A stretch of DNA of 64,000 nucleotides from Polyangium jinanense. GTDB lineage: Bacteria > Myxococcota > Polyangia > Polyangiales > Polyangiaceae. The position numbers and the translations under genes were made by a program. How positions within the stretch are numbered: position 1 is the first letter of the stretch; each line of letters starts with the position of its first letter. The notes below the pieces were generated by a model, which searched no databases, was not told the DNA's origin, and saw nothing but the letters and a program-made list of their open reading frames with translations. Shown here piece after piece: positions 28,901 to 37,295 of this stretch. The stretch is taken from positions 107,203 to 171,202 of the forward strand of contig NZ_JAGTJJ010000023.1 of NCBI RefSeq assembly GCF_028435365.1. Direction: 5' to 3'.

Positions 28901-30010
28901 AAGGAGCTCGCCGAGCCGCTGCTCACGGCCATGGAGAGCCCCGAGGTCGCGGGCGACGCGAGCGGCGATCCCAACGTCTCGCTCTGGCAGAACGTCGCCT
29001 GGCCGCTCAAGGATTACGAGAACAAGAAGGCGGGCAACGGGGTCTCGAACCTGGAGACCTTCATGCTCTCGGATCTCCCGCTCATCACGGCGAAGAACTG
29101 CATCGCCGAGCTCGACAAACGCGCCGGCGTCGACGGCGCGGGCGGCTTCTTCGCGGGCAAGCAGAAGTACATCGTCGAGGAGCTGCGCGAGCGGTGCCGC
29201 GTCCTTGCCGGCGAGGAGATGCGTGATCGTTATGCCGCGCTCCGCCGCACCTTCAACCGCGAGCTGTCGGGCAAGTTCCCCTTCGTGAAGATCGAGCCGG
29301 GCATCCGCGTCGAGGACGCGCGGCCCGAGACCGTGCGGCGTTTCCTCCAGGACGCCGCCGATTTCCGTTCCGATTTCGGCTACGTCCTCGGCAAGGACAC
29401 GAAGGCCTCGGCCGGCGAGGTCGGGCGATTCCTCGAAAAGATCGAGGCTGTCCGCGCCTTCATGATGCCCATGTGGGCGCAGGTCGAGTCGGCCGAGGAC
29501 GGCATCTACGACGTCAAGGTCGAGTTCCGCGTCAATCCCGGCCTCGAGGTCGGCGGCAACCGCATCGCCGAGTGGGCCGTGCGCCTCGCGGACGAACGCC
29601 TGTGGCGCGACGGCCCCAAGGCCGAGGCGAGCTGGCGCGTGAACGACTCGGTCCGCCTCGATCTGCGCTGGGCGAAGAGCAGCCTCGACGTCCCGCTGCC
29701 GACGCAGGGCCCCAATGTCTTCGTCAATGATCGGACCGTCACGTTCGAGGAGCGCGGCCCCTGGGCGCTCTTGCGCATGATCGCGTTCCATCAGACCGCG
29801 GCGCGCGACGGCTCGCAGAAGACCGAGGGGGGCTCGCACGTGCTCGGCTTCGTCGTGCAATCGTCGCCCGATCCGACGGGTGGCTTCATCGAGCGCGTCG
29901 GCACCGACGCCAACACCGTCCGTGTCTTCATCCGCGTCGCGCTCACCGGCGTCGAGAAGGACCGGCTCCTCCGATACCCCGAGTTTCCGGCGATCGCCCC
30001 GAACCTTTAG
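25964..30010 (+). CDS. tssM: T6SS membrane-complex protein TssM (IcmF family), 1348 aa
   Basis: Large IcmF-type protein. An N-terminal membrane helix (about 5-28, LLKIVAGLIALAVVGVGIYA) precedes a cytoplasmic NTPase-like domain with an intact P-loop GEPSSGKT at residues 84-91. A second hydrophobic helix near 393-410 (LALQIVACCLGGAFLAALW) leads into a ~930-residue periplasmic region ending in a beta-rich domain that in homologues contacts TssJ. Only one helix is visible before the NTPase domain, against two in many TssM proteins. Starts with GTG overlapping the tssL stop. Length is in the family range. Confidence 0.93.
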   Translation: MTVGTLLKIVAGLIALAVVGVGIYAFVLAQKKKAQKAAELARQGGAPDPIAEIRASVAKAKAALVKKVQDKTAREEMPRYLVLGEPSSGKTTLLGGSGLSVQLMEGGDPAPGDTSSVNLWMLGKALLVDVAGRLLFGEGGTAAPDPPYRALLQELKRLHPDRPIDGILLTVPCAEIMQTARSTPAERKRKATILRAAISLAQQTLGMNVPVYVIVTQTDRLAGFRSLGMEVAQTRRDDILGWSSPHPPFTDGSEDWASEALGTVRDALLRYQARRFAGPSVVRAPDDFFLFPSEIEALTDGLQTYVDPVFLEGAGQDTLTLRGIYFCGLADPPGPPQLTAPGATPAALAPPPAAAAGSGKVLFSKDLFEHKVFAERNLGQPAAAALRSRRRINLALQIVACCLGGAFLAALWIDASRLERRTNALMPFLRDVQSNVLSAKSEAPGTEANFDAKKLRAKALIEKLETIEESGRLRSPLNPSSWWGRLDRRVDQAFVVALESVLVDTFRAGLNEEAAHLLRPLPPQPPPDAFFPLSVEKSQEYINLETWLRELTAFEAHVARHDGLLGELPKDATPDARMQSVADLSDYLLGYKTSPTIAVDYYRNALTRGARRQPFDVAPRRDPAREKATALFKGLQDRVLEAYSDAVVRADVEQLVQSLKDLETKGAEYTVQDLWTLRDTIARVEAHLGAPTLSWVSGESLPPNEGIANLLKTVKNSRLLGPDVEASLRGGVDARLLDLKTYVASAGAPLSGPILERKGGVLLMRLSPFILGLKAPIDALRQQTFMTAEEEKTLTPDVDRSRVDWDGEVLKEAARLPKDYEAFVQGGVLKTVDSRIRNTISDLTVRQVKANTLGVVARAARPATPLSGNNNRQFENVRADAANLGQAMAPIREMIGAFVRLRMDDARDRLREVLRGQGSEVLGRGADVLRAENLYGLKKGGFTWWDGKSTPAFEAFSVPDAGRLSEYAAAQRTRAATLHKELAEPLLTAMESPEVAGDASGDPNVSLWQNVAWPLKDYENKKAGNGVSNLETFMLSDLPLITAKNCIAELDKRAGVDGAGGFFAGKQKYIVEELRERCRVLAGEEMRDRYAALRRTFNRELSGKFPFVKIEPGIRVEDARPETVRRFLQDAADFRSDFGYVLGKDTKASAGEVGRFLEKIEAVRAFMMPMWAQVESAEDGIYDVKVEFRVNPGLEVGGNRIAEWAVRLADERLWRDGPKAEASWRVNDSVRLDLRWAKSSLDVPLPTQGPNVFVNDRTVTFEERGPWALLRMIAFHQTAARDGSQKTEGGSHVLGFVVQSSPDPTGGFIERVGTDANTVRVFIRVALTGVEKDRLLRYPEFPAIAPNL

Positions 30011-30024
30011 GAGACAGAGCCTCG

Positions 30025-31104
30025 ATGTCGACGAAGGCCCCGCTCATCGATCTGGAGATCCTGCTCCAGCCCATCTCCGAGGAGGCGCCTTGTGGCACGT
30101 CTCTCCGGTACGAAGGCACCTACGATCGGGTCCGCGAGGCGCGCCGCGAGGACGACCCCTCGCTGCCGATGGGCGAATGGGAGACCAAGCTCAAGGTCTC
30201 CGACCTCGCGCTCGTGGACAAACTTTGCCAGGAAGCGCTGCGCAAGAAATCGAAGGACCTCCAGATCGCGGCCTGGCTCGTGGAGGCGTGGCTCCGGCGT
30301 TACCGCGTGAAGGGCCTCGGCCATGGTTTGTCCCTCGTCACCGGGCTCTGCGAGCGATTCTGGGACGGCCTCTTCCCCGAGGTGGGCGACGACCCCGACG
30401 CCGCGGCGCGCGCCGCGCTTTACGAGTGGATGGACGACGTCCTCTCCGATCGCCTGCGCCGCACGCCTTTCACGGAGGGCGACGGATCCTTTTCGCTGCT
30501 CGATTGGGAGCTCGGCGGCGCGTCTGTGTCCGCCGACGGGGAAGGGGAGGGCGCGCGGCCCACGCGAGAATCGCTGCTCGCCAAGATCTCGCTCGGCGGC
30601 GCGGGCACGCGCTGGACCGACATCGCGCTCGACGCGGGCACGGCCATCATGGCGGCCGAGGCGGCCGAGGCGGCGATCGCCGCGCAGATCTCGCGCCCGC
30701 CCACGCTCCGCCGCGTGCGGGAGGTCCTCACGCAGATCGAGCTCCTCGCGCGCGAAACGGCGCGTATCAACGGCGAGAGCGTGCCCGTGGCGAGCGCGCC
30801 CGCGGCGAGCCCGCCGCCGCTCGGATCGGCCGCTGCGGCTGCGGCGGCGTTCACGGCGCCTTCCGGGGGAGGGGCGGGCGGCTCGTTTGCGATCACGAGC
30901 CGCGCCGACGCCTATTATCGGCTCGCCGAGGCGGCCGAGTACCTCATGCGGACCGAGCCGCACAGCCCTGTGCCGTACCTGGTCAAACGTGCGGTGCAGT
31001 GGGGCAACATGTCGCTCGCCCAGCTCCTCTACGAGTTCGTAGGAAACCCCGATGATCTCGTGGCGATACAGCGCTTGCTCGGGATGCGCGGGAGGGAGGA
31101 GTAA
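30025..31104 (+). CDS. tssA: T6SS assembly/cap protein TssA, 359 aa
   Basis: ImpA-family N-terminus is present: DLEILLQPISEEAPCGTSLRYE, then KSKDLQIAAWLVEAWLRRY and GLSLVTGLCERFWDGLFPE. An Ala-rich linker (~250-285) leads to a C-terminal helical domain with DAYYRLAEAAEYLMRTEPHSPVPYLVKRA and LLYEF. TssA recruits baseplate parts and guides tube-sheath polymerisation. Fourteen bases after tssM with GGAG upstream. The C-terminal layout (SPVPYL then LLYEF) fits the common short TssA type. The next gap (31105-31277) contains TTGACG at 31158 without a convincing -10. Confidence 0.9.
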   Translation: MSTKAPLIDLEILLQPISEEAPCGTSLRYEGTYDRVREARREDDPSLPMGEWETKLKVSDLALVDKLCQEALRKKSKDLQIAAWLVEAWLRRYRVKGLGHGLSLVTGLCERFWDGLFPEVGDDPDAAARAALYEWMDDVLSDRLRRTPFTEGDGSFSLLDWELGGASVSADGEGEGARPTRESLLAKISLGGAGTRWTDIALDAGTAIMAAEAAEAAIAAQISRPPTLRRVREVLTQIELLARETARINGESVPVASAPAASPPPLGSAAAAAAAFTAPSGGGAGGSFAITSRADAYYRLAEAAEYLMRTEPHSPVPYLVKRAVQWGNMSLAQLLYEFVGNPDDLVAIQRLLGMRGREE

Positions 31105-31277
31105 CGCCGGGGGGAAAAAGGGGGGGTGCGAGAGAGCGCCCCTACGAGGGTGTTGTGTTGACGAGCCTGGGCACGGTAAAAGGGTAATGCGCCAGCCTTA
31201 CGCGCCGTGCGCGGGCGGGTTTTCGGAGAGTTCGCAAGCCGCGGCGCCGCCGCGAGAGCCGAGGAAGGGAGCCATCG

Positions 31278-31778
31278 ATGGCAGAGAGCAAGCAGCACTG
31301 GCTGGACCGAAACCGTCCGCCGCGTGTGCAGATCACCTATGACGTCGAGACGGGCAACGCAATCGAGAAGAAAGAGATCCCGTTCGTGGTCGGCGTGCTC
31401 AGCGACCTGGGGCGGAACGAGGCAAACCCGCTGCCCAAGCTGAAGGATCGCAAGTTTGTCGAGATCGACCGCGACAATTTCAACGACGTCCTCGCCTCGA
31501 CGAAGCCCGAGATCACGGTGAAGGTCGACGACGTCCTCAAGGGCACCGGCAAGATCGGGATTCCGCTGACGTTCACGCACCTCGACGATTTCCGGCCCGA
31601 GCGTCTCGTCGAGCGGATCCCGGAGCTCCGCAAGCTTCTTCGCGCGCGCGAGCGCCTGAACGATCTTCTCGCCAAGCTCGAGGGCAACGACGAGCTTTCG
31701 GCGGCGCTGCGTGAGGTCATGGAGAGCACGGATGCTCTCCAGAAGATCACGGCGGAAGTCTCCAAGGATCAGAGCTAG
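31278..31778 (+). CDS. tssB: T6SS sheath small subunit TssB (VipA), 166 aa
   Basis: Diagnostic TssB sequence: RPPRVQITYDVETG, IPFVVGVLSDLG, a DRKFVEIDRDNFNDVLA block and a helical C-terminus. Pairs with TssC to form the contractile sheath. Length is typical. GGGAG seven bases before the ATG. A 173-base gap from tssA suggests either an internal promoter or a processing site so that sheath and tube proteins can be made in excess over the membrane parts. Confidence 0.97.
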   Translation: MAESKQHWLDRNRPPRVQITYDVETGNAIEKKEIPFVVGVLSDLGRNEANPLPKLKDRKFVEIDRDNFNDVLASTKPEITVKVDDVLKGTGKIGIPLTFTHLDDFRPERLVERIPELRKLLRARERLNDLLAKLEGNDELSAALREVMESTDALQKITAEVSKDQS

Positions 31779-31798
31779 GCCGCGCGGAGGGTACGAAC

Positions 31799-33301
31799 AT
31801 GCCGGAAACTGTAAGCGTCAAGCAACTCATCGCCTCGAGCGCGGACGGCTCTGCCATCATCGATCAGATCCTCTCCGAGGGCGCGATGGTTCGCGGGGAC
31901 AACCCCGTTCAGAAGAAGCACGCGCGCGACATCATCGGGGAGTTTTGCCAGCAGATCCTCGACGAGCGGGATCCGAACGACAAGCAGCGGGCCCTCGATC
32001 TCGGCGCGGTCGCGGCCATTCAGGATCGCATCAACGAGATCGACGAGATCATCGGCAAGCAGCTCGACGCGATCCTGCACGCGCCCGAGTTCCAGTATCT
32101 CGAGTCGCGTTGGCGGGGGCTTCACTACCTCGTCATGAACACGGAGACGAGCACGCGTCTCAAGATTCGCGTGATGAACGTCCGCAAGGACGAGCTACGC
32201 AAGGATTTTGAAGCCTCGCCCGAGTTCGATCGCAGCTCGCTTTTCAAGAAGGTGTACGAGGAGGAGTACGGCACGTTTGGCGGCGCGCCCTACGGCCTGC
32301 TTCTCGGCGACTACGAGTTCGACGGTTCGAATCCGGACGTCGGCCTTTTGACCGAGCTTTCGAAGGTCGCGGCGGCGGCGCACGCGCCCTTCATCTCGGC
32401 GGCGAGCCCGCACCTCTTCGACATGGAGAACTTCGGCCAGATCGGCGTGCCCGGTGATCTCGCCAAGCTCTTCGAGAGCACGCAGCTCATCAAGTGGAAG
32501 GAGTTCCGCGAGAGCGAGGACAGCCGTTATGTCGGCCTCGTCCTGCCGCACGTCCTCGTGCGCCTGCCGTATGGCCCGAAGGGCGTCCCCGTGGACGGGT
32601 TCGTCTACGAGGAGAACGTCGGCGCCGAGGACAAGAACTTCCTCTGGGGCAACGCGGCGTACGCGCTCGGCCAGCGCATCACGAACGCGTTCGCGCATTA
32701 TGGCTGGTGCGCGGCGATCCGCGGCGTCGAGGGCGGCGGCCTCGTCGAGAACCTCCCGGTGCACGTCTTCAAGACGAGCGAGGGCGATCTCGCGGTGAAG
32801 ACGCCGACCGAGGTGGCGATCACCGATCGCCGCGAGAACGAGCTCTCGGAGCTCGGCTTCATCGGGCTTTGTTATCGCAAGAACAGCGGCCAGGCCGCGT
32901 TCTTCGGCGGCGCGACCGCGAACAAGCCCAAGGTGTACAACCTGCCCTCGGCGACGGCGAACGCCCGTTTGTCGGCGCAGCTCCCGTACATCCTCGCGAC
33001 GAGCCGGTTCGCCCATTACATCAAGGTCATGATGCGCGACAAGATCGGCAGCTTCATGACGAAGGACAACGTGTCGTCGTACCTCAACAACTGGATCGCG
33101 GACTACGTGCTCCTGAACGACGACGCGGGTCAGGACACGAAGGCGCGACTGCCTTTGCGTGAGGCGCGGATCGACGTGACGGACGTGCCCGGCAAGCCCG
33201 GCGCGTACCGTGCTGTCGTTTTCTTGAAGCCGCACTTCCAGCTCAACGAGCTCACGGTCTCGATGCGCCTCGTGGCGGATCTTCCGCCTCCGGCTGCGTG
33301 A
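31799..33301 (+). CDS. tssC: T6SS sheath large subunit TssC (VipB), 500 aa
   Basis: Well-conserved TssC: LDAILHAPEFQYLESRWRGL, GAPYGLLLGDYEF, the FGQIGVPGDLAKLFES segment, FLWGNAAYALGQRI and the C-terminal HFQLNELTVSMRLVA typical of the family. Forms the sheath with TssB; in other bacteria ClpV disassembles the contracted sheath. Starts 20 bases after tssB with GGAGG at good spacing. Nothing is odd about length or motifs. Confidence 0.97.
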   Translation: MPETVSVKQLIASSADGSAIIDQILSEGAMVRGDNPVQKKHARDIIGEFCQQILDERDPNDKQRALDLGAVAAIQDRINEIDEIIGKQLDAILHAPEFQYLESRWRGLHYLVMNTETSTRLKIRVMNVRKDELRKDFEASPEFDRSSLFKKVYEEEYGTFGGAPYGLLLGDYEFDGSNPDVGLLTELSKVAAAAHAPFISAASPHLFDMENFGQIGVPGDLAKLFESTQLIKWKEFRESEDSRYVGLVLPHVLVRLPYGPKGVPVDGFVYEENVGAEDKNFLWGNAAYALGQRITNAFAHYGWCAAIRGVEGGGLVENLPVHVFKTSEGDLAVKTPTEVAITDRRENELSELGFIGLCYRKNSGQAAFFGGATANKPKVYNLPSATANARLSAQLPYILATSRFAHYIKVMMRDKIGSFMTKDNVSSYLNNWIADYVLLNDDAGQDTKARLPLREARIDVTDVPGKPGAYRAVVFLKPHFQLNELTVSMRLVADLPPPAA

Positions 33302-33347
33302 CGGGCCTCGCGAATCGGTGTAGGGTACATCAGGATGTTGCCGTCCC

Positions 33348-33364
33348 GCGCTCGAAGGGAGCGC
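33348..33364 (+). promoter_or_regulatory. Hairpin between tssC and hcp
   Basis: GCGCTC (33348-33353) and GAGCGC (33359-33364) can pair around a five-base loop, with extra G/C pairing possible outside. There is no T-run, so it is more likely a message-stabilising or processing element than a terminator. It sits in the 103-base gap before hcp, whose product is needed in large amounts. Confidence 0.3.
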
Positions 33365-33404
33365 GCGGGCGGCGACGGTCGACGGGGACGCGGAGGATTG
33401 CACG

Positions 33405-33899
33405 ATGGAAACTAGTTTCTTGGAGATCGAGGGCGTCAAAGGCGAGAGCACGGCGAGCCAGGGGAAGGACAAGATCGAGATCCTTTCCTTCAGCCACACC
33501 GTCGCGATGCCTCTGACGGCGGGCGGCTCGGCGAACGCGCGCGCGCACGGCCGCACGGTTCATTCGGACTTCACGTTCAGCAAGTATCTCGACATCTCGT
33601 CGCCCACGCTGAACCTCAAGTGCAGCGGCGGCGACAACATCAAGAAGGCCGAGCTCACCGTCTTCCAGGCCGACAAGAATGACGGCGACATGGTTCTTTA
33701 TTACAAGATCACGTTCGAGGACGTGATCCTGACGAACGTCGCGGTGAGCGGCGGCAGCGGCGGTCGTCCGGTCGAGACGGTCACGTTCAACTACCGCAAG
33801 ATCAAGTGGTCGTACGCCCAGCAGGGCCAGCCTTCGCCGGCCGGCAAGAAGGGCACGGCCGAGGCGGGGTGGACGCTCGAGGAAAACAAGAAGCTCTAA
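33405..33899 (+). CDS. hcp: T6SS tube protein Hcp (TssD), 164 aa
   Basis: Hcp family: IEGVKGESTASQGKDKIEILSFSHTV at the start, then GRTVHSDFTFSKYLDISSPTL, the central ELTVFQADKNDG, and VETVTFNYRKIKWSY near the end. Hcp hexamers stack to form the inner tube and may carry small cargo. Length is ordinary, with no C-terminal effector extension. GGAGG eight bases before the ATG. It stands between sheath and baseplate genes. Confidence 0.96.
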   Translation: METSFLEIEGVKGESTASQGKDKIEILSFSHTVAMPLTAGGSANARAHGRTVHSDFTFSKYLDISSPTLNLKCSGGDNIKKAELTVFQADKNDGDMVLYYKITFEDVILTNVAVSGGSGGRPVETVTFNYRKIKWSYAQQGQPSPAGKKGTAEAGWTLEENKKL

Positions 33900-33935
33900 C
33901 CCGAGGACGATTCGGCGTCCCAGGGGAACGACAGA

Positions 33936-34412
33936 ATGGCGAAAGCGTGGGGAGCCACGAGCGCGGGCAGGGTTCCCCTGTTCGACCGGCTGGTCGACGA
34001 GAACCCTGCTCAAAAACAGGAAGCCGTCCCCTATTGCACCCTCGATCGAGACGGGCTGCGCGCCTCGGTGGCCCGCGAGCTCGGTCGAATCCTCGGCACC
34101 CGCAGCCCCATCTCCGGCGACGAGGCTCTCTCCCGGCAGCGCACGACCATCGATTATGGTTTGCCCGACCTCGAGCTCGGCGGCCGTGCGCTCGTCCCGG
34201 AGGAGCTTCGCCGTCTCGTGCGCCTCGTGCAAAAGACGATCGAGGCGTACGAGCCGAGGCTCCAGAACGTACGCGTGGAAATCAAGCGATGCGAGGACGC
34301 GCCGCCGCATGCGCGCCTCGTGGTCGCGCTCTCGGCGACGCTCGTCACCGACGAGGTGCGTGAGCCCCTCTCGTTCGAGGCGCCGCTCGAAGGAGGCCCG
34401 GGGGCCGCATGA
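33936..34412 (+). CDS. tssE: T6SS baseplate wedge protein TssE (gp25-like), 158 aa
   Basis: GPW/gp25 family: PLFDRLVDEN at the start, SVARELGRILGTRSP, TIDYGLPDLE (family hallmark), RRLVRLVQKTIEAYEPRL and VRVEIKRCED. It is the baseplate-sheath adaptor. Overlaps tssF by ATGA. The ribosome site (AGGGGA) is moderate. Confidence 0.94.
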   Translation: MAKAWGATSAGRVPLFDRLVDENPAQKQEAVPYCTLDRDGLRASVARELGRILGTRSPISGDEALSRQRTTIDYGLPDLELGGRALVPEELRRLVRLVQKTIEAYEPRLQNVRVEIKRCEDAPPHARLVVALSATLVTDEVREPLSFEAPLEGGPGAA

Positions 34413-36217
34413 GCAAGGGTGATCCGGATCGGGAAATGCTCGAGCTGTATGCGCGTGAGCTCGCGTATCTGCGCGAGCGTGGCGCCGAGTTCGCCAAGGA
34501 TTATCCGAAGATCGCGGCGCGCCTCGGCACCTCGAACCAGGCCTCGTCCGATCCACACGTCGAGCGCCTGGTCGAGGCATTCGCGTTCCTCTCGGCGCGC
34601 CTCACGCGCGACATCGAGGCGGAGCTGCCGATTTACACGACCTCGCTGCTCGGCACCCTTTATCCGCAGCTCGCGTGTCCCGTGCCGGCGATGGCGATCG
34701 CCGGGTTCGAGATCGACCCGAAGGAGGCCAAGCTCGGCTCCGGGTACACGGTCGAGAAGCACACGCCGCTTTTCGCGGCCTCGCAAACCGGGCCGGTCTG
34801 TCATTTCCGCACCGCGTATCCGGTCACGCTCTGGCCGATCGAGATCGTCAATGCGGGCATGGTCCCGCCCGAGAACCTCGACGTTCCCTCGTGGCTGCTC
34901 ACGAACGCGGCGGCGGCGCTGGAGATCGAGATCGCGACGGGCGGCGTTCCGCTCGACAAACTCGGCATGCGCTCGCTCCGCTTCCACATCACGGGCGGGG
35001 GCATGGGCGCGGCGCGCCTCTACGATCTGCTCGCGGCGCACGCCGTGCAGGTCCTCGTGGTCGGGGAAAAACCCTCGGAGGACTGGGCCTACGGAAAGAT
35101 CCGGCCCGTCGGCTTCGAGGCGAACGAGGACGTCCTGCCGTATCCGCCGCACGCGCACCGCGGCCATCGCCTCGTGCAGGAGTATTTCGCGTTCCCGGAG
35201 AAGTTCCATTTCTTCGACCTCGAACTGCCGAAGCTCCCGCCGCGCAAGAACGCGAAGATCCTCGTCCTCTTCGATCAGAAGCCGCCGGCCGGCGTCGCGG
35301 TTCGCCCGACGACGTTGAAGCTCGGCTGCACCCCGATCATCAACCTCTTCCCGCGCAGCGCCGAGCCCATCCGCGTCGATCACACCCGGCCCGAATATCG
35401 CCTCGTCGCGGACGCGCGTCGCGAGCGGACCACGGAGATCCATTCGATCACGCGCGTCGCGGCCACGGCGCCCGGCGAGCCCAAGCAGATCGATTACGCG
35501 CCTTTCTTCTCGTTCGTGCACCACCGCGCGGGCGAAAGACCCCGCGCGTTCTGGCACGCGCGCCGCGTCGCCACGGGCCGCAAGGATCTGCCGGGCACCG
35601 ACGTCTGGCTCACGTTCGTCGACACCGATTTCAAGCTCTCACGTCCCCCGTCGGAGACCGTTTACGCCGGCGTCCTCTGCACGAACCGCGACCTCGCGAA
35701 CGAGATCGCCAAGGACACGCAGCTCTCCCCCGAGCGCCCCGTCCCGGCCAAGAAAATCGTTTGTCTGACGAAACCAACCCCCCAGCGCGCCGCGCCGATG
35801 GGCGGCGAAGCGCTCTGGCGGCTCGTCTCGAACCTTTCGCAGAACCACCTCTCGATCACGGACGGCAAGACCGGCGTCGCCGCGCTCCGCGAGATCCTGC
35901 GCGCCTACGTCTTCGGCGATTCGCCCGACGCCGAGCGCCAGATCGACGCGCTCCTCGAAATTTCGAGCCGCGTGGTCACGCGTCGCCTCGGCAATGACGC
36001 GTGGCGGGGGTATTGCCGGGGCCTCGAGATCACGCTCACGCTCGCGGACGAGCAGTTCGCCGGATCGAGCCCGGTCCTTTTGGCCTCGGTCTTGAGCCGA
36101 TTTTTCGCCTTGCAGGCGCACATCAATGCGTTCACCGAGCTCGTCCTGAAGCGCGCCTCGCGCGCGGAGGTCTGGAAACGATGGCCGCCCACGGCTGGCG
36201 AAAGAGCCCTTCTGTAG
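34409..36217 (+). CDS. tssF: T6SS baseplate protein TssF, 602 aa
   Basis: TssF/ImpG family: the N-terminal LELYARELAYLRERGAEFAK and the LIYP-like PIYTTSLLGTLYPQLACPVP segment are characteristic, as is INLFPRSAEPIRV in the middle. Builds the baseplate wedge with TssE, TssG and TssK. Normal length. Start overlaps the tssE stop (ATGA), and its last 37 bases overlap the tssG start in another frame. Confidence 0.95.
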   Translation: MSKGDPDREMLELYARELAYLRERGAEFAKDYPKIAARLGTSNQASSDPHVERLVEAFAFLSARLTRDIEAELPIYTTSLLGTLYPQLACPVPAMAIAGFEIDPKEAKLGSGYTVEKHTPLFAASQTGPVCHFRTAYPVTLWPIEIVNAGMVPPENLDVPSWLLTNAAAALEIEIATGGVPLDKLGMRSLRFHITGGGMGAARLYDLLAAHAVQVLVVGEKPSEDWAYGKIRPVGFEANEDVLPYPPHAHRGHRLVQEYFAFPEKFHFFDLELPKLPPRKNAKILVLFDQKPPAGVAVRPTTLKLGCTPIINLFPRSAEPIRVDHTRPEYRLVADARRERTTEIHSITRVAATAPGEPKQIDYAPFFSFVHHRAGERPRAFWHARRVATGRKDLPGTDVWLTFVDTDFKLSRPPSETVYAGVLCTNRDLANEIAKDTQLSPERPVPAKKIVCLTKPTPQRAAPMGGEALWRLVSNLSQNHLSITDGKTGVAALREILRAYVFGDSPDAERQIDALLEISSRVVTRRLGNDAWRGYCRGLEITLTLADEQFAGSSPVLLASVLSRFFALQAHINAFTELVLKRASRAEVWKRWPPTAGERALL

Positions 36218-37242
36218 AGGCCTGGCTCTTCGACGAGGGGCACGCCTTCGATTTTTATCAGGCCGTCTCCCTCCTCGAACGCTTTCGGGAAGGCGACGCC
36301 GTCCCCGTCGGCGAGGGCTCCGATCCTTCGCGCGAGTCCGTGCGATTCGCCGGGAGCATCGCGCTCGCCTTCCCCGAGACCGACGTCGCGCGCATTCGCC
36401 CGCCGCACCGCGAACGCGAGCCCGCGCAGATGCTCGTGAACTTCCTCGGTCTCGGCGGCGCCCTCGGCCCACTGCCGCCGCCGATCGTCGAGTCGATTTA
36501 CATGCGCGCCGTCCGCGGCGACACCGCGGCGCGGGATTTCCTCGACATCTTCAACCATCGCCTCGTCTCGTTCGCATATCGCATCCGCAAGAACCATCGC
36601 CTCGGCCTCGGCATCTCCTCGCCCGAAAAAGACGGCGCGGCGCGGCACCTCTTCGCGCTCATGGGCCTCGGCTTTCAGGCGCTCGAAGGCCGCCTCGCGG
36701 TCCAGGATCGCGCCCTGCTCGAACACGCGGCAAACCTCGGAAGCGAGTCCCGTTCGCTCGAAGGCCTCGTCGCCATTCTCCGCCGGCATTTCGGCGTCCC
36801 CATCGAGCCCATCCCGCTCACAGGCGCCTTTCACCCGATCGAGGAAAACGATCGCACGGCGATCGGCCGATCCGGTCAGAACCGCGCACTCGGCCGCGAC
36901 GCATGTCTGGGGGGCCGTTTCTGGGATCAGGAGTCCACGTTCGATCTGCGCATCGGGCCCATGAAGCTCGATGAATTCCTGCGATTCCTCCCGGACGGCG
37001 ACGCGCTCCGGCCTCTCTGCTCCCTCGTCCGTTTTTATGCAGGCGCACGATTCCACTTTGGCCTCATCCTCGTGCTGGCCGAGGGCGAGGCGCCGCGGAT
37101 CGAGCTCGGCCGCGCCACGTGCGCGCTCCTCGGCCAAATCGCCTGGCTCGGAAACGTGAACAAGCACGGCGGCAGGGTGCGCGAGGTGCGTTTGTCGCGT
37201 GCGGCCATTCGGAAAGGCCTCGGTGAGGCGCCGGGCGGCTGA
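36181..37242 (+). CDS. tssG: T6SS baseplate protein TssG, 353 aa
   Basis: TssG/ImpH family: the N-terminal PSVEAWLFDEGHAFDFYQAV and LLERF are characteristic, followed by ARIRPP, MLVNFLGLGGALGPLPPP and DFLDIFNHRLVSFAYR. Partner of TssF in the wedge. I set the start at the ATG 36181, inside the 3' end of tssF, because family alignment begins there; upstream in-frame sequence is only tssF read in another frame. The 37-base overlap implies coupled translation. Last core gene of the operon in this window; no clpV follows. Confidence 0.94.
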   Translation: MAAHGWRKSPSVEAWLFDEGHAFDFYQAVSLLERFREGDAVPVGEGSDPSRESVRFAGSIALAFPETDVARIRPPHREREPAQMLVNFLGLGGALGPLPPPIVESIYMRAVRGDTAARDFLDIFNHRLVSFAYRIRKNHRLGLGISSPEKDGAARHLFALMGLGFQALEGRLAVQDRALLEHAANLGSESRSLEGLVAILRRHFGVPIEPIPLTGAFHPIEENDRTAIGRSGQNRALGRDACLGGRFWDQESTFDLRIGPMKLDEFLRFLPDGDALRPLCSLVRFYAGARFHFGLILVLAEGEAPRIELGRATCALLGQIAWLGNVNKHGGRVREVRLSRAAIRKGLGEAPGG

Positions 37243-37295
37243 AACACTCCCTTGTCAACCGTCTGCGCGCCGGGATATCGTTCTGCTGAGGCCTT

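Noticed and set aside
25913..29860. 1315-codon minus-strand frame
   Set aside because: Antisense of tssM, which has a P-loop and family match.
31158..31190. TTGACG considered as -35 of a tssB promoter
   Set aside because: No acceptable -10 hexamer at 16-18 bases spacing; kept only as a remark.
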